Source of the DNA: Crossiella sp. SN42 | GTDB taxonomy: Bacteria; Actinomycetota; Actinomycetes; Mycobacteriales; Pseudonocardiaceae | NCBI RefSeq assembly: GCF_023897065.1 | Contig: NZ_JAMHIV010000004.1 | Span: 186,001 to 250,000, forward strand | Length of the DNA: 64,000 nucleotides | Reading direction: 5' to 3' | In this document: piece by piece, positions 16,422-26,934 of the stretch | Layout of the letters: each line of letters begins with the position of its first letter | Position numbering within the stretch: the first letter of the stretch is position 1 | The notes under the pieces: model-generated | Databases searched by the model: none | Told to the model about the DNA's origin: nothing | Seen by the model: only the letters and a program-made list of their open reading frames with translations | Made by a program: the position numbers and the translations under genes

Positions 16422-18941
16422 ATGAGGGTTACGGCACTACACCCGGCTGAACCGAACAAGTTTGTCGGTCGACGAGAGTTGTTGGCCGCGATCGCTCAGG
16501 ATTGGCTGGACGGCCGCCGAGTGGTTTCCCTCGTTGGCGTCTCAGGCGTAGGAAAGACCCGGCTTGCCGTAGCGGCGGCTCGGCACGCGGTCAAGGCTGA
16601 TGATCATGCGCGCGAAACCGGCCGGACGCTGCTGTTCCCGGACGGCGTGTGGTTGGTGAGGTTGGTGGAAGCACGCGATCTCGAAACGCTGGTCGCTGCG
16701 GTAGCGCGAGCGCTCAGTCTCGCCGACCTAGGTCCGAGCCAGCACCAGAGACTCTTGGAGCTTCTCCAGGAGTCGCAGCTTCTGTTGGTGCTGGACAACT
16801 GCGAGCACGTGCGGGCCGAAGTAGCCGAACTGCTCAACGACCTGCTGCGGCAAGCGCCCGGCGTACGGGTACTGGCCACCAGCGTCAGGTGGCTGGGGAT
16901 CGCCGGCGACACTCCCCGTGTGGTGAGACCGCTGTCTGTGCCTACGGTCGACGACACCTCGGGGGAACTGAGCGAGGCCATGCAGCTGCTGTGGGACCGG
17001 GCGTGCGCTGAGGGTTACGACCTGGCCAGCGCCTCTCCTGCTGAGCGTGCGGCTGCAGCCGAGGTCTGTCGCTTGCTGAGCGGCGTTCCCCTGGCCATCG
17101 AACTCAGTTCGCTGTATCTGGCTGATGCGACGGTCCAGGAGACCCTGAGCTTCCTGCGGAGAGAGCTGACCGCACGGAGATTCAGCGTCCTCACAGCCGA
17201 TGACCGACAGGATCTGCCCGATCGCCAGAAGGACATGGAGCATGTTCTGGCCCTGCACTACGACAGCTGCTCGGCACCGGAGCAGAAGCTCTGGGAGCGT
17301 ATGTCGGTGTGGAGCGACGGCTGCGAGCGTAATGACGCGGCCGCAGTGTGTTCCGACCTGGATGATGATGGGCAGCCGACCGGGCACATCGATGGCGAGC
17401 CGGTGCGCTGGCTGCTCAATAGATTGGTCAGGAAGTCGGTGCTGCTTGCTGATCGCAACAGCAAGCGGGGCCAGGTCCGCTACCGCCAGCTGGAGATCCT
17501 TCGCCTGTACGGGCATAGCATGTTGGAGCGGCGTGGCGAGGTTCTTGAGCTGCGTCGTCGTCACGCCCACCACTTTCACGCCCTCGCTAGGACCGCAGCG
17601 TTGGGATGGCCCAGCGGTGGCGAACTCGGGTACTTGACCGGCGCGCGGGCTAACGTCGACAACTACTACTCCGCGTTGTCCTTCTGCGCCACCACCCCGG
17701 GCGAAGAGATCACCGGCGTAGAGATCTGCCTGTTCCTGGCAGAGCTGCGATTCCCCTGGTACGGCGGGGAACTGCGGGCCATGTGGCGACGAGTGCAGAT
17801 AGCTTCTGCTGCGCTGGAGCGAGCCGGCGTTGCCGGTGTCGACCGCGTACGCGTGCTGGAGCTGCTGCACTCCGCCGCGGCGGCGGAGGGCTGGATGGCG
17901 CTGTGCATGGGGGAGCAGGACCTCGCGCGGGCGTGCCTCGATCGCTGCATTCGACTGGCCGAGACGCAGCCAGCACTAGCGAAACTGCCGGACCGAGCGT
18001 TCCTGGAAGGGGCGTTCGCGTTCCTGGTCACCGGCGATCAACGGCGAGCGGTCTCGCAGCTGAAGCTGGCCCGCCGCGGACACGCCCAACACCCTGAACG
18101 GCGTGGCAGTTGGCACAACGCACTGTTGATCTTGGCGATCACCTGCGCCTTCGGTGACGATGTCCAGCTAGCGCGCACCGTGATCCACCATTGCCTGGAG
18201 GAAGCCAAGCATTTGCGGGCCCCGTGGGCGATCAGCTGGGCCGAGTGGGCTCTTGCCGTCTCGCTGTTGCGCCACGACGGGTCTGACAGTGCCTTACAGC
18301 AAGCAGACCAGATCGTCGATCGCATCTTGCCGGACCAGCACGAGATGGAGGACCAGTGGGGATACGGCTGGTCCTGGTCGGCGAAAGTGTGGATCAGCGC
18401 CAGGCGGAAGCAGTACCACCAGGCGGCCTTTTTCGCCGGCTGGGCTCGTCAGATGCAGCACAGGCTCGGAGTGGTGCTGCGCGGTATCGAGCCCTACAGC
18501 GCGGAGACGGTGCGCGCGGAGAACGATGCGAGGAAGCACCTGGGCGGTCGGCGCTTCGAGGCATTGAACGACCGCGGTGCGCGAAGTTCAGATGAGGAAA
18601 GCTTGCGGTTGCTGCGCTTCCCTAACGCTGCCGAGTTCTCCGAGGTCGCCGCGAGTACGGTGCTGACGCCCGCCGAAGAGCAGGTCGCTGCGATGGTTGC
18701 CCTGGGGTATGGGAACAAGCGGATCGCCGAGGAGCGCCACACGTCGCTGCGCACGGTTGAGACCCAGATCAGTAGCGCGATCAGCAAACTTGCGATCAAG
18801 GAAGACAATCCCCGCCGTCACCGAGATGCGTTGATCGCCTGGGCCAAGGAAAACCTTGAGGTGAGGATTGCCGAGATCAGCCACGCCGAGCAGGGCCGCA
18901 ATCGAGCCGGATTCGCAGGCGATCCCACGGCGAACTCGTAG
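16422..18941 (+). CDS. Large STAND-type ATPase regulator with C-terminal LuxR HTH
   Basis: About 839 aa. FVGRRELL just after the N-terminus, Walker A GVSGVGKTR near residue 40, LLLVLDNCEHV (Walker B type) near 125, and GVPLAIELSSL near 225 mark an NB-ARC-like STAND ATPase. The middle is TPR-like helical sequence. The C-terminus has a LuxR helix-turn-helix: LTPAEEQVAAMVALGYGNKRIAEERHTSLRTVETQISSAISKL at about residues 747-790. These regulators often sit beside secondary-metabolite genes and activate them. It is divergent from the FMN-dehydrogenase pair, the likely target. The start is uncertain: I prefer the ATG at 16422, shortly before FVGR; the ATG at 16248 would add 58 residues without homology. 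Confidence 0.9.
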   Translation: MRVTALHPAEPNKFVGRRELLAAIAQDWLDGRRVVSLVGVSGVGKTRLAVAAARHAVKADDHARETGRTLLFPDGVWLVRLVEARDLETLVAAVARALSLADLGPSQHQRLLELLQESQLLLVLDNCEHVRAEVAELLNDLLRQAPGVRVLATSVRWLGIAGDTPRVVRPLSVPTVDDTSGELSEAMQLLWDRACAEGYDLASASPAERAAAAEVCRLLSGVPLAIELSSLYLADATVQETLSFLRRELTARRFSVLTADDRQDLPDRQKDMEHVLALHYDSCSAPEQKLWERMSVWSDGCERNDAAAVCSDLDDDGQPTGHIDGEPVRWLLNRLVRKSVLLADRNSKRGQVRYRQLEILRLYGHSMLERRGEVLELRRRHAHHFHALARTAALGWPSGGELGYLTGARANVDNYYSALSFCATTPGEEITGVEICLFLAELRFPWYGGELRAMWRRVQIASAALERAGVAGVDRVRVLELLHSAAAAEGWMALCMGEQDLARACLDRCIRLAETQPALAKLPDRAFLEGAFAFLVTGDQRRAVSQLKLARRGHAQHPERRGSWHNALLILAITCAFGDDVQLARTVIHHCLEEAKHLRAPWAISWAEWALAVSLLRHDGSDSALQQADQIVDRILPDQHEMEDQWGYGWSWSAKVWISARRKQYHQAAFFAGWARQMQHRLGVVLRGIEPYSAETVRAENDARKHLGGRRFEALNDRGARSSDEESLRLLRFPNAAEFSEVAASTVLTPAEEQVAAMVALGYGNKRIAEERHTSLRTVETQISSAISKLAIKEDNPRRHRDALIAWAKENLEVRIAEISHAEQGRNRAGFAGDPTANS

Positions 18942-18979
18942 TAGTCGCCGAACCGGTAGGGGCGGGGCAGAATCGAGAT

Positions 18980-19816
18980 GTGCGCACTGCCTCGCGGTGG
19001 GAGATCGCCTGCAGTCACGCCGACGCCTGGCTGGATCTGCTGGCCCCGGCTACACCCGAGGCCGCACTGGGGGCGCTGACCACCTCGCCGCTGTGCAACG
19101 CCGCCGTGCTGGCCGCCCGCACGGCCATGGACCTGACCGTCGGGGCACACCAGCAGGCTCAGCACCGCGACGAACTGCGCGACGTACTCGCTCTGTGTGC
19201 CTACCTCGCACCGCGCGGTCCTGACCGGCCGAGCTTGACGCAGCTGGCCTACCAGGTCGCCACCCCAGCCGAATACACCGGTCGCACAGCGGCCGGGCGC
19301 CTGCAAGGTCGGCTCACCGAGGCTGGCCACCGCCCGCGTGCCGGGCCGGACCCGGTGGACCGGCTGTGGTGGCTCCGCTCCTCGGGAGGCATTCTCCAAG
19401 CATGGAAGCAGAAGATCGCGGCCACCGGTGGCGGTGACGACTTGCCGATCCTGCGCGGGCTCGGTGAGGCGGCCTCTTTCACCGCCTACGTGCTGGACCG
19501 AACGTTGCTGGCCGAGTACGGCGGCCGGCGGCCGGGCAGCGCGGTCACCATCGCCACTCCGCCACCCGAGGCGGTCATCCCCGCAGGCACCCAAGCCGAG
19601 ATCCATCAGGTGCACTGGGCCGTCGATGACGAGGCCGCCGACCTGGCCTCTGCCCCACCTGCCCACTACACGGTGCTGCTCGAGCTGGACGAGGTGGCCG
19701 CGATCTCCGCCCCTGCGCCCTACCGATTCGTGCTGCTCCCGTCCGAGGTGCTCGCTGACAGCGCGCACACGCAGGCACAGCGTGCCGCGGGGCACCTGCT
19801 GGAGGGCGACTGCTGA
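18980..19816 (+). CDS. Hypothetical protein downstream of the regulator
   Basis: A 278-aa soluble protein (GTG start, weak GAG upstream). It is Ala-rich and helical in the first half (LDLLAPATPEAALGALTTSPLCNAAVLAARTAMDLTVG), contains PDPVDRLWWLRSSGGILQAWKQKIAATGG in the middle and a beta-rich end (HYTVLLELDEVAAISAPAPYRFVLLPSEVLAD). It lies 38 bases after the regulator and is co-directional, so it is probably on the same transcript. Family not recognised. Confidence 0.6.
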   Translation: MRTASRWEIACSHADAWLDLLAPATPEAALGALTTSPLCNAAVLAARTAMDLTVGAHQQAQHRDELRDVLALCAYLAPRGPDRPSLTQLAYQVATPAEYTGRTAAGRLQGRLTEAGHRPRAGPDPVDRLWWLRSSGGILQAWKQKIAATGGGDDLPILRGLGEAASFTAYVLDRTLLAEYGGRRPGSAVTIATPPPEAVIPAGTQAEIHQVHWAVDDEAADLASAPPAHYTVLLELDEVAAISAPAPYRFVLLPSEVLADSAHTQAQRAAGHLLEGDC

Positions 19817-19946
19817 GCAGCGCTCCGGCAGGTGCCCCTGCCACCGGCGCGAGCTGCAGCTAGAGCTGTTCGAAACGACGAAGTTTGCCGGATCCTGCTG
19901 GAGGCGTTAGGACTACCACCTGTGTGACAGCAACGGAGGAGGCGAA

Positions 19947-20264
19947 GTGAGTACCGAAAGTGCGATCGTCAATTACGAAGCCAAGCGCAGGTTGCAGAAT
20001 AGGTTCCAGGACCACTTAACCCAGCTGGCACGTCAGCGTCAGGCTCGGGCGGAGCTCGTTCAAACTCCGTATGGACTCGAGTGCGCATGGGCCGGATTCG
20101 AGCGCAGCAAGATGCTCGATCTAATCAACGACGAACGACGTCGGCTCGGCAAGAACATGATCAACCAGGACGACGTGGACCGCGAGGAGCGGCAGGCTTG
20201 CGGGCATGTCGACTACCTCTTCAAATTCAGCCTCTACTGTGCAGAGTTGGTTCTCCAGGGGTGA
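19947..20264 (+). CDS. Small helical hypothetical protein
   Basis: A 105-aa protein with a GTG start after a strong GGAGGAGG site. The sequence is charged and mostly helical (YEAKRRLQNRFQDHLTQLARQRQARAEL), with KMLDLINDERRRLGKNMINQDDVDREERQACGHVDYLF in the C-terminal half. No membrane segment. Possibly a small DNA-binding or adaptor protein, but no motif proves it. Confidence 0.6.
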   Translation: MSTESAIVNYEAKRRLQNRFQDHLTQLARQRQARAELVQTPYGLECAWAGFERSKMLDLINDERRRLGKNMINQDDVDREERQACGHVDYLFKFSLYCAELVLQG

Positions 20265-20693
20265 AAATCGACAAGGTCGAGCCGGACTCGTCTAGCTGAT
20301 CATGGCCGCTGTGTGCCCCGACCGACCAGTACGACGCGCACGCGCTCGCCCAGCGTGCCGACGGCTTCGGCATCAGCCCGTCTGATGTTGCTGGAGCACG
20401 AAGGCGGGTGGCGCTCGTCGACCCTGCCCGAGCGAGCATGAGCGGGTGGAGATCAGCTTCCCGCGGCCGCGGCGGCGAGCATGGACTTGAGGTTGCCGAG
20501 CCCCACCGCGATAGGGGCACTCTGGTGCGGGCTCACCGCCGGGCTCTGCGAGCAGGCTGGTGACCGAACCCAGATGGGGTCGTGGCCGCCTCCCTCGGCC
20601 AGCCAGGTCACCGAGATTCGGTCCTTGGCCGGGCACCAGCCCGCCGCCCAGGTTGCGGTGGCGACACGTACACCACTCCGTCATCGCCGACCA
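20265..20693. other. Intergenic between convergent genes
   Basis: About 430 bases between the rightward 105-aa gene and the leftward P450. Frames are Arg/Gly/Pro-rich and give no supportable gene; the stretch 20450-20690 could be a decayed gene because short protein-like pieces alternate between frames. Confidence 0.35.
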
Positions 20694-22025
20694 CTAATCA
20701 GCATTTAGCACTACCGGAATCTCCCTATACCCATGCATGATCGCACTATGTTGACGTTGCAGCAGCGACTGCGGACATCCTAGGCGAAGCTTCGGGAACC
20801 TGGCCGACAGCTCTTCCAACGCAATTGAAGTCTCCAACCGAGCCAGGCCCGCTCCGAGACAGTAGTGCGGACCGGAACCGAACGCTAGGTGCGATTGCCC
20901 AGATGGACTGTCGAGATTGAGCCGATCCGCCGCCGTATGCATCTGTTCATCACGATTGGCAGATAACAGATGGATCAGAACCAGCTCACCCGCCGGAATG
21001 GTAACATCACTGTATACGACCGACTCCGCAGTATACCTATGCGTAGCCATACGAACTGCTCCGTCATATCGAGCGACTTCCTCTACCACACGTTCGACAA
21101 ACGAGGGATCGGACGCGAGCCTTTGCCAGGACCGCGGATCCCCCTGAAGTGCAACCACAGCATTGCCGATGAGGTTGGCGGTTGTCTCATGCCCGGCAAC
21201 AAAAAGCAGAAATAGACTATCGACAAGTTCGCGGTCGGTGAGGTGATCCAGATCGCCGCGCCCTGTCGCAAGATCACTCAAAAGGTCGTTTCCAGGATTC
21301 GACCTTTTGCGCCGGATCAGTTCGACAAAGTATTCCTCCATTTCTTCCGAGGCCGCCACATTGATCTCTTGCCTATCTTCCATCAGCGCATTGGTCCACG
21401 AGCGGAAACTGGTGAAGTCACTCGAGTCGATGCCAAGAAGTTCACAGATTACGGTAACCGGCAGCCGGAAGGAGAACGACGAGACCAGGTCAACCGAGTC
21501 TACAGATGCCATCTGATCAAGCAGGTAGTGACAGTGGCGTCGTATTCGCGGAGCCAGAGCGCGCATCTGCCGCGCACTGAATACTCGCGACACAAAACTG
21601 CGCATGCGCCGATGCTGCGCATCCTCAGCGAACAGCATATGTTCGCCGAACATTCTGCTCAAATTGGTTGATTCGCCCGCCTCGGCTAACTGTGGCTGTA
21701 AGATAGCTGTCAGCCTTTGGTGATCCTTGCGGAGCCTGCGATCGTGCAGGGCAGTGTGCGCATCGTGGGCTCGGCTGATGATCCATGCCTTGGTACCGTT
21801 GATCAATGTCGCCGGATAGACCGGTGCAGAATGGCGGAGTTGCTCTGCGACCTGGTGGGCCTGTTGGTAGTAGTCGGGCGAGAAGAGCGGCGGGTGGATG
21901 GTTGCCGAGTGTGACGTTCGGTGATCATCTTCGTAGGGACAGCTTCCGCTGCCTCGCACGGGGGTCTCTGGCTCTGTTCGTGGATGCCTTCCGGGGTTGT
22001 CGGAACGACGGTCAGGGTGCTGCAT
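20694..22025 (-). CDS. Cytochrome P450
   Basis: A bacterial class I P450 of about 443 aa. Visible: HMLFAEDAQHRRMRSFVSRVFS (helix C, with the RR-type heme contacts), LLFVAGHETTANLIGNA (I-helix A/G-GxE/D-T-T motif), EEVARYDGAVRMATHRYTAE (near the ExxR/K-helix exit), and heme loop FGSGPHYCLGAGLARLE with the proximal Cys. It needs a ferredoxin and reductase, neither of which is adjacent. Codon use is clearly less G/C-biased than in neighbouring genes, suggesting separate acquisition. The ATG at 22025 has GGGGAGG seven bases upstream; however, the first 35 residues in this frame look unnatural while the overlapping frame (MQCSTLTVVPTTPEGIHEQ) looks better, so the true N-terminus or a frameshift is unresolved. 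Confidence 0.92.
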   Translation of the reverse strand: MQHPDRRSDNPGRHPRTEPETPVRGSGSCPYEDDHRTSHSATIHPPLFSPDYYQQAHQVAEQLRHSAPVYPATLINGTKAWIISRAHDAHTALHDRRLRKDHQRLTAILQPQLAEAGESTNLSRMFGEHMLFAEDAQHRRMRSFVSRVFSARQMRALAPRIRRHCHYLLDQMASVDSVDLVSSFSFRLPVTVICELLGIDSSDFTSFRSWTNALMEDRQEINVAASEEMEEYFVELIRRKRSNPGNDLLSDLATGRGDLDHLTDRELVDSLFLLFVAGHETTANLIGNAVVALQGDPRSWQRLASDPSFVERVVEEVARYDGAVRMATHRYTAESVVYSDVTIPAGELVLIHLLSANRDEQMHTAADRLNLDSPSGQSHLAFGSGPHYCLGAGLARLETSIALEELSARFPKLRLGCPQSLLQRQHSAIMHGYREIPVVLNAD

Positions 22026-22848
22026 TGCATGTCCTCCCCTAGGCTCAGCTCCGCGTGCGTGTTCGGGAGCCCGCGAAGCGACATGCTCAGCATCACCGTG
22101 CGCAACCAGAAATGCATCCGTGTAAGTAGTCGGGACTCGCGTCCGTAGTCCGTAAGCCGCCGTACGTGCAGCGTACGTACATCACGTTCTGCAGTGGCGG
22201 CATCAGCTGCGATGTCCGCGAGGTAAGTCACCACCGGGCCTCGGTGCGTGTGAAGTTGCGCCAACCAGTTGCAACACGCTTTATCTCGGCGGATGAGCTG
22301 ACTGTGAACCAGCGGCGGCGTCTACGTGCAGACTTCGCGGCTGGCGCCGGTGCGTAGCCGAAGATTCGTCACCCCAGTGGCCGCTGTTCGGTAACCGGCA
22401 GTAGCCCTATGGGCCGAATGGGTCATAGTGAATGAGCGGTGACGCTTGGGGAGCTGGATCGCCTACTGTCCGATTGTGAACGCAGGGGAAGTGCGGACGC
22501 GGCGAAGAGTTCGTCGCCAGTGCGAGCAATAGCGCGAGCCCGACTGTTGACTCCCATGATCATGTGCGGCAGTGCTCTGCGGTGTCACCAGCATGTGGCA
22601 CCGCAGAGCGGTCCCGACGATAAGCAGCTATGGGATGGGCTGCAGGCTCGGCCCATACGTCGCGTCGTAGGTGACTAAGGAGCTATTGACGCCGAGTCAC
22701 CCGTCGCAGGTCATGGTGAGCTGCCGGGCAGGTGAGAACGCGTGGGGATGCCCTCCTCGTGCGCTACATAGGGGTGGATTATCACCGCCGTACGGTCGAG
22801 TTCCTGCGCTGACCGCCGCGGTGATAGCGACACAGAAACAGGGGTTGT
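22026..22848. other. Upstream region of the P450 and the GGDEF gene
   Basis: About 820 bases between two divergent genes. On the minus strand, 22026-22264 holds an open frame (starting MAQLHTHRGPVVTYLADIAA) that continues into the P450 N-terminus in another frame; it may be a small overlapping gene. Positions 22161-22178 carry CGTACGT twice at an 11-base interval, a possible operator. The rest (22300-22848) shows no supportable gene. Confidence 0.4.
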
Positions 22849-24270
<1,422 letters not shown>

Positions 24271-24453
24271 CCGGGCAGTCGAGCGTGTCCGTGGTGTGGA
24301 CCGGGCGCCCGTCGCCCTCGGGGGGTAGAACGTGCGGACGCCCGGCCGAGTCTGCGTCGTCTCCTGGAGCGGCTGCGTTACTCAACGCTCGTCAGGGGTT
24401 GCTGATGTCCAGTCAGAAGAGCCTTGCGGAGCGGGGATAGCGGAGCCCTGGGG

Positions 24454-24487
24454 CGGCGTGGGCGCCCCCCTGCGGACGCCCACGCCG
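24454..24487 (+). terminator. 11-bp hairpin after the GGDEF gene
   Basis: CGGCGTGGGCG pairs perfectly with CGCCCACGCCG over a 12-base loop, about 180 bases downstream of the diguanylate cyclase stop. No T tract. Probable terminator of the actinomycete type. Confidence 0.5.
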
Positions 24488-25192
24488 ATTCCCCGTCCCA
24501 TGACTACAAGGCCTGTCCCAAAGGCCACGGGTACCCCGTCTACCCGCCGACGACGCCATCCAACGCGTCGTCCTCACCGTTGTTGAAGGAGCACGATCGC
24601 CGTGCTCCGACAACGGATGTAGCCATGCCCCGAACGGGGCAACACCAGATCTACTTGACTACCTAACGTCATAGCAACACCGGACACCCAATCGGCCGTA
24701 TGTACCAACCAGATAGACAGCGCGCAGATGCGGAACGTAGTTGCTACCGCTGGTACATACGTATGCTCCCGTACGTGGATTGCACTGATATTGATCTCCA
24801 TCCGGGGTTCCTCCCAGATCAACCCGGATTTGCGAGCCTCCGCACGGCACCAACCATGGAGACGCCAGCTTCCGCTTGCGATCACAGTGCGTGTGCGTTT
24901 GCTTTCAGAAACGATAGGGACTATAGTCCATAAGGGTGAATCGACGTTCGATCCCGCTGGAGCAGTGGCGGTCACGTTGGGTGACATGCAAAGGTCGGTT
25001 CAACACGAGGTTTCCACAAGCAACGGGGGGCAACTTGCGATCATCAGTGTCACGCCGCAAGCACACGAAGCTGCTGCCGAAGGCGCCATCTCCGCAGTAG
25101 CCCCTAGAGCGGAAGATCGCCGTCCTCCCGTATCGCTGACGGTGCATCTTCTCCAGACGCCGGTTCCGTGACTGTGGCGGCACGGAGCCGGC

Positions 25193-25233
25193 CCCCGCGG
25201 CCGGCCTTCCTCCCCCATGGGTCGGCCGCGGGG
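25193..25233 (+). terminator. 11-bp G/C hairpin
   Basis: CCCCGCGGCCG pairs perfectly with CGGCCGCGGGG over a 19-base loop, 140 bases before the phosphatase gene. It would end any transcript from the preceding region. Confidence 0.45.
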
Positions 25234-25372
25234 TCTCCCCCAGTGCTGGTTTCACGTCGCCGTTGGCTCGAGCCAGCACCGTTGCGCCAGCCTCAGCACT
25301 TCCCAGGTCTGAGGCTGCCGCACCCCATTCACTGCAGTTCCCTGCACTGCACCACATTTGGGAGCTGTACCG

Positions 25373-26281
25373 ATGACAGTGCTCGGTGAAGAGCGCGATC
25401 TCGATGTGATCGAACTGCGGCGCGTCTGCGAAGTGGTGGCCAGAGACAGCGGCGCGCTCGCGTCAGCGGCGCGAGCCCGTGCCAGCGGCTACTCCCCCGG
25501 CCCTTTGACCACGGTGGAAACGAAGTCGTCACCGTCGGATCTGGTGACCCAGATCGATCGCGATGTCGACGACTTCGTCCGTGAGCTCCTAGGGCGCGAG
25601 CGACCTGGCGAGAAGGTGCGCAGCGAAGAGCGCGGCGGAGCCTACTCGGAGTGGGGTATCACCTGGGTTGTCGACCCGATCGACGGCACGGTGAACTTCG
25701 TGCGAGGGCTGCCCTTCTGGGCAGTGTCGATCGCTGCGGTCTACCGCGGGATCACCGTCGCCGCATGCGTGCACGCCCCAGCATTGGGGTGGACTTTCAT
25801 CGCTGCTGAAGGACACGGCGCGTACTGGAGGGACGGCACCAGCCTGCTCAGCCCACTGGTGCTGGACGACAAGGGCACCTTCGATCTCGCTGCCGGACTC
25901 GTCGCTACGGGCCTGTCGTACAACGCCGTGCAGAAGGCAAAGCAAGGCCGGCTGCTGCCGGTGTTGATCGAACACAGCGGTGACATCCGTCGTTGCGGCT
26001 CAGCCGCACTAGACCTGTGCATGGTCGCTGCCGGCGTTGTGGACGCGTATTTCGAGCACGGGCTCAGTGACCACGACTGGCGTGGAGGCGGCCTCATCGC
26101 CCAGGAGGCGGGCGCACTCGTCCGGCTACCGGCGGAGGAGTCCTGCGTGATCGACGACGGCTTGGGGACGGACTGCGTCTTTGCCTCAGCTCCTCATGTC
26201 GAGGCGGACCTGGAGCGGCTGCTGCGCGCCGGCGGCGCCGCTGAGCTCTCGCTTGCCGACCCCGCACCCGTTCATCCCTGA
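25373..26281 (+). CDS. Inositol monophosphatase-like phosphatase
   Basis: About 302 aa, of the Mg-dependent IMPase/FBPase superfamily. Visible: VTQIDRDVDDFVRELL, EERGG (metal ligand Glu pair), DPIDGTVNFVRGLPFWAVSIA at about residues 101-122 (the DPxDGTxNF metal-binding signature), and a C-terminal HDWRGGGLIAQEAGALV, the counterpart of the usual WDxAAGxxLxxEAGG. The first Asp of that motif is shifted relative to the common form, so specificity may differ (inositol phosphate, histidinol phosphate or PAP-type substrates are all possible). The ATG at 25373 has GGGAGC upstream; a TTG at 25358 would add five residues. Confidence 0.9.
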   Translation: MTVLGEERDLDVIELRRVCEVVARDSGALASAARARASGYSPGPLTTVETKSSPSDLVTQIDRDVDDFVRELLGRERPGEKVRSEERGGAYSEWGITWVVDPIDGTVNFVRGLPFWAVSIAAVYRGITVAACVHAPALGWTFIAAEGHGAYWRDGTSLLSPLVLDDKGTFDLAAGLVATGLSYNAVQKAKQGRLLPVLIEHSGDIRRCGSAALDLCMVAAGVVDAYFEHGLSDHDWRGGGLIAQEAGALVRLPAEESCVIDDGLGTDCVFASAPHVEADLERLLRAGGAAELSLADPAPVHP

Positions 26282-26331
26282 CCCGGTGTGGCCTCGATGT
26301 GGCCACCGCCCACTGTCCTGAAGGGACGCTC

Positions 26332-26934
26332 ATGTTTCTCACCAGTTCCGTGGCCCTCGGTGGAGGGGCTGCGGATGAACCAGACCGGGAGACGTGCGGG
26401 ACACGTGCCGTGCGCATCCACGACAACCTCCCGTGGTGGGTACACCGCAGCATCTCCGGTCACCTGCAGGCTCCACGGCGCCCTGCCTCGGTGGCGCGGA
26501 TGCGCTGTGCCCACATCCCGTGGCGCGCCATCTATGAGCGGGACCCGTCGCTGTTCTGGCTGGATCCGTTGTCCACACCTGACATGGCCTCGCTGTGGGC
26601 TGCGATCCATGTGGCGGAAGCCGCTGCTGTCTCGCTGGTCCTGGACGTCGAGCTTGCTCAACCTTCTCCGGGCACGTGCCCGCGGTTGCACGTTGTCGGC
26701 ATCGGTACGACTGAGGTAGTGACCGAGCCGTTGTGGTACGCCTTGGCCCCGCTGCTGCAGCGCGCGACCGCGTTTGTCACCAGCGCGGCGGAACCTGTCG
26801 CGCTGCCCCCGGGGCTGCCAGCATGCGCAGGTTGGTTCTCATCGGCGGAACCCGGCACCTGGTGGTGCTACGTGCAGCTGGACAGACCTAAGTCCAGTCC
26901 TCCGCGTCGGACCTTGCGAGATTCGCGATGGTAA
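26332..26934 (+). CDS. Hypothetical protein
   Basis: A 200-aa protein without recognisable domain. It has NLPWWVHRSISGHLQAPRRPASVARMRCAHIPWRAIYERDP in the first half, an Ala-rich helical segment (MASLWAAIHVAEAAAVSLVLDVELAQ) and PACAGWFSSAEPGTWWCYVQLD near the end. I start it at the ATG of 26332 because AGGGA lies five bases upstream; a GTG at 26299 would add 11 residues. It overlaps the next gene by seven bases, indicating a shared transcript. Confidence 0.6.
   Translation: MFLTSSVALGGGAADEPDRETCGTRAVRIHDNLPWWVHRSISGHLQAPRRPASVARMRCAHIPWRAIYERDPSLFWLDPLSTPDMASLWAAIHVAEAAAVSLVLDVELAQPSPGTCPRLHVVGIGTTEVVTEPLWYALAPLLQRATAFVTSAAEPVALPPGLPACAGWFSSAEPGTWWCYVQLDRPKSSPPRRTLRDSRW

Larger units (their letters stand above)
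24271..25372. other. About 1.1 kb intergenic region
   Basis: Two overlapping frames (plus strand 24728-25171, minus strand 24574-24987) both have partly protein-like sequence, but neither has a ribosome-binding site and they cannot both be real. G+C is lower than in the flanks. An inverted repeat (GTATGTACC at 24698-24706 and GGTACATAC at 24752-24760) and a CATACGTATG palindrome occur here. I call no gene. Confidence 0.4.

Noticed and set aside
16728-17870. 380-codon minus-strand frame inside the LuxR-type regulator
   Set aside because: Shadow of the regulator; Gln/His/Val-rich and without any domain.
20373-20684. 103-codon minus-strand frame behind the P450
   Set aside because: Gly/Arg/Pro-rich with no ribosome-binding site; at most a decayed gene.
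24574-25171. Overlapping plus- and minus-strand frames of about 140 codons
   Set aside because: Neither has a ribosome-binding site or a recognisable domain; they exclude each other. Left as unresolved intergenic sequence.
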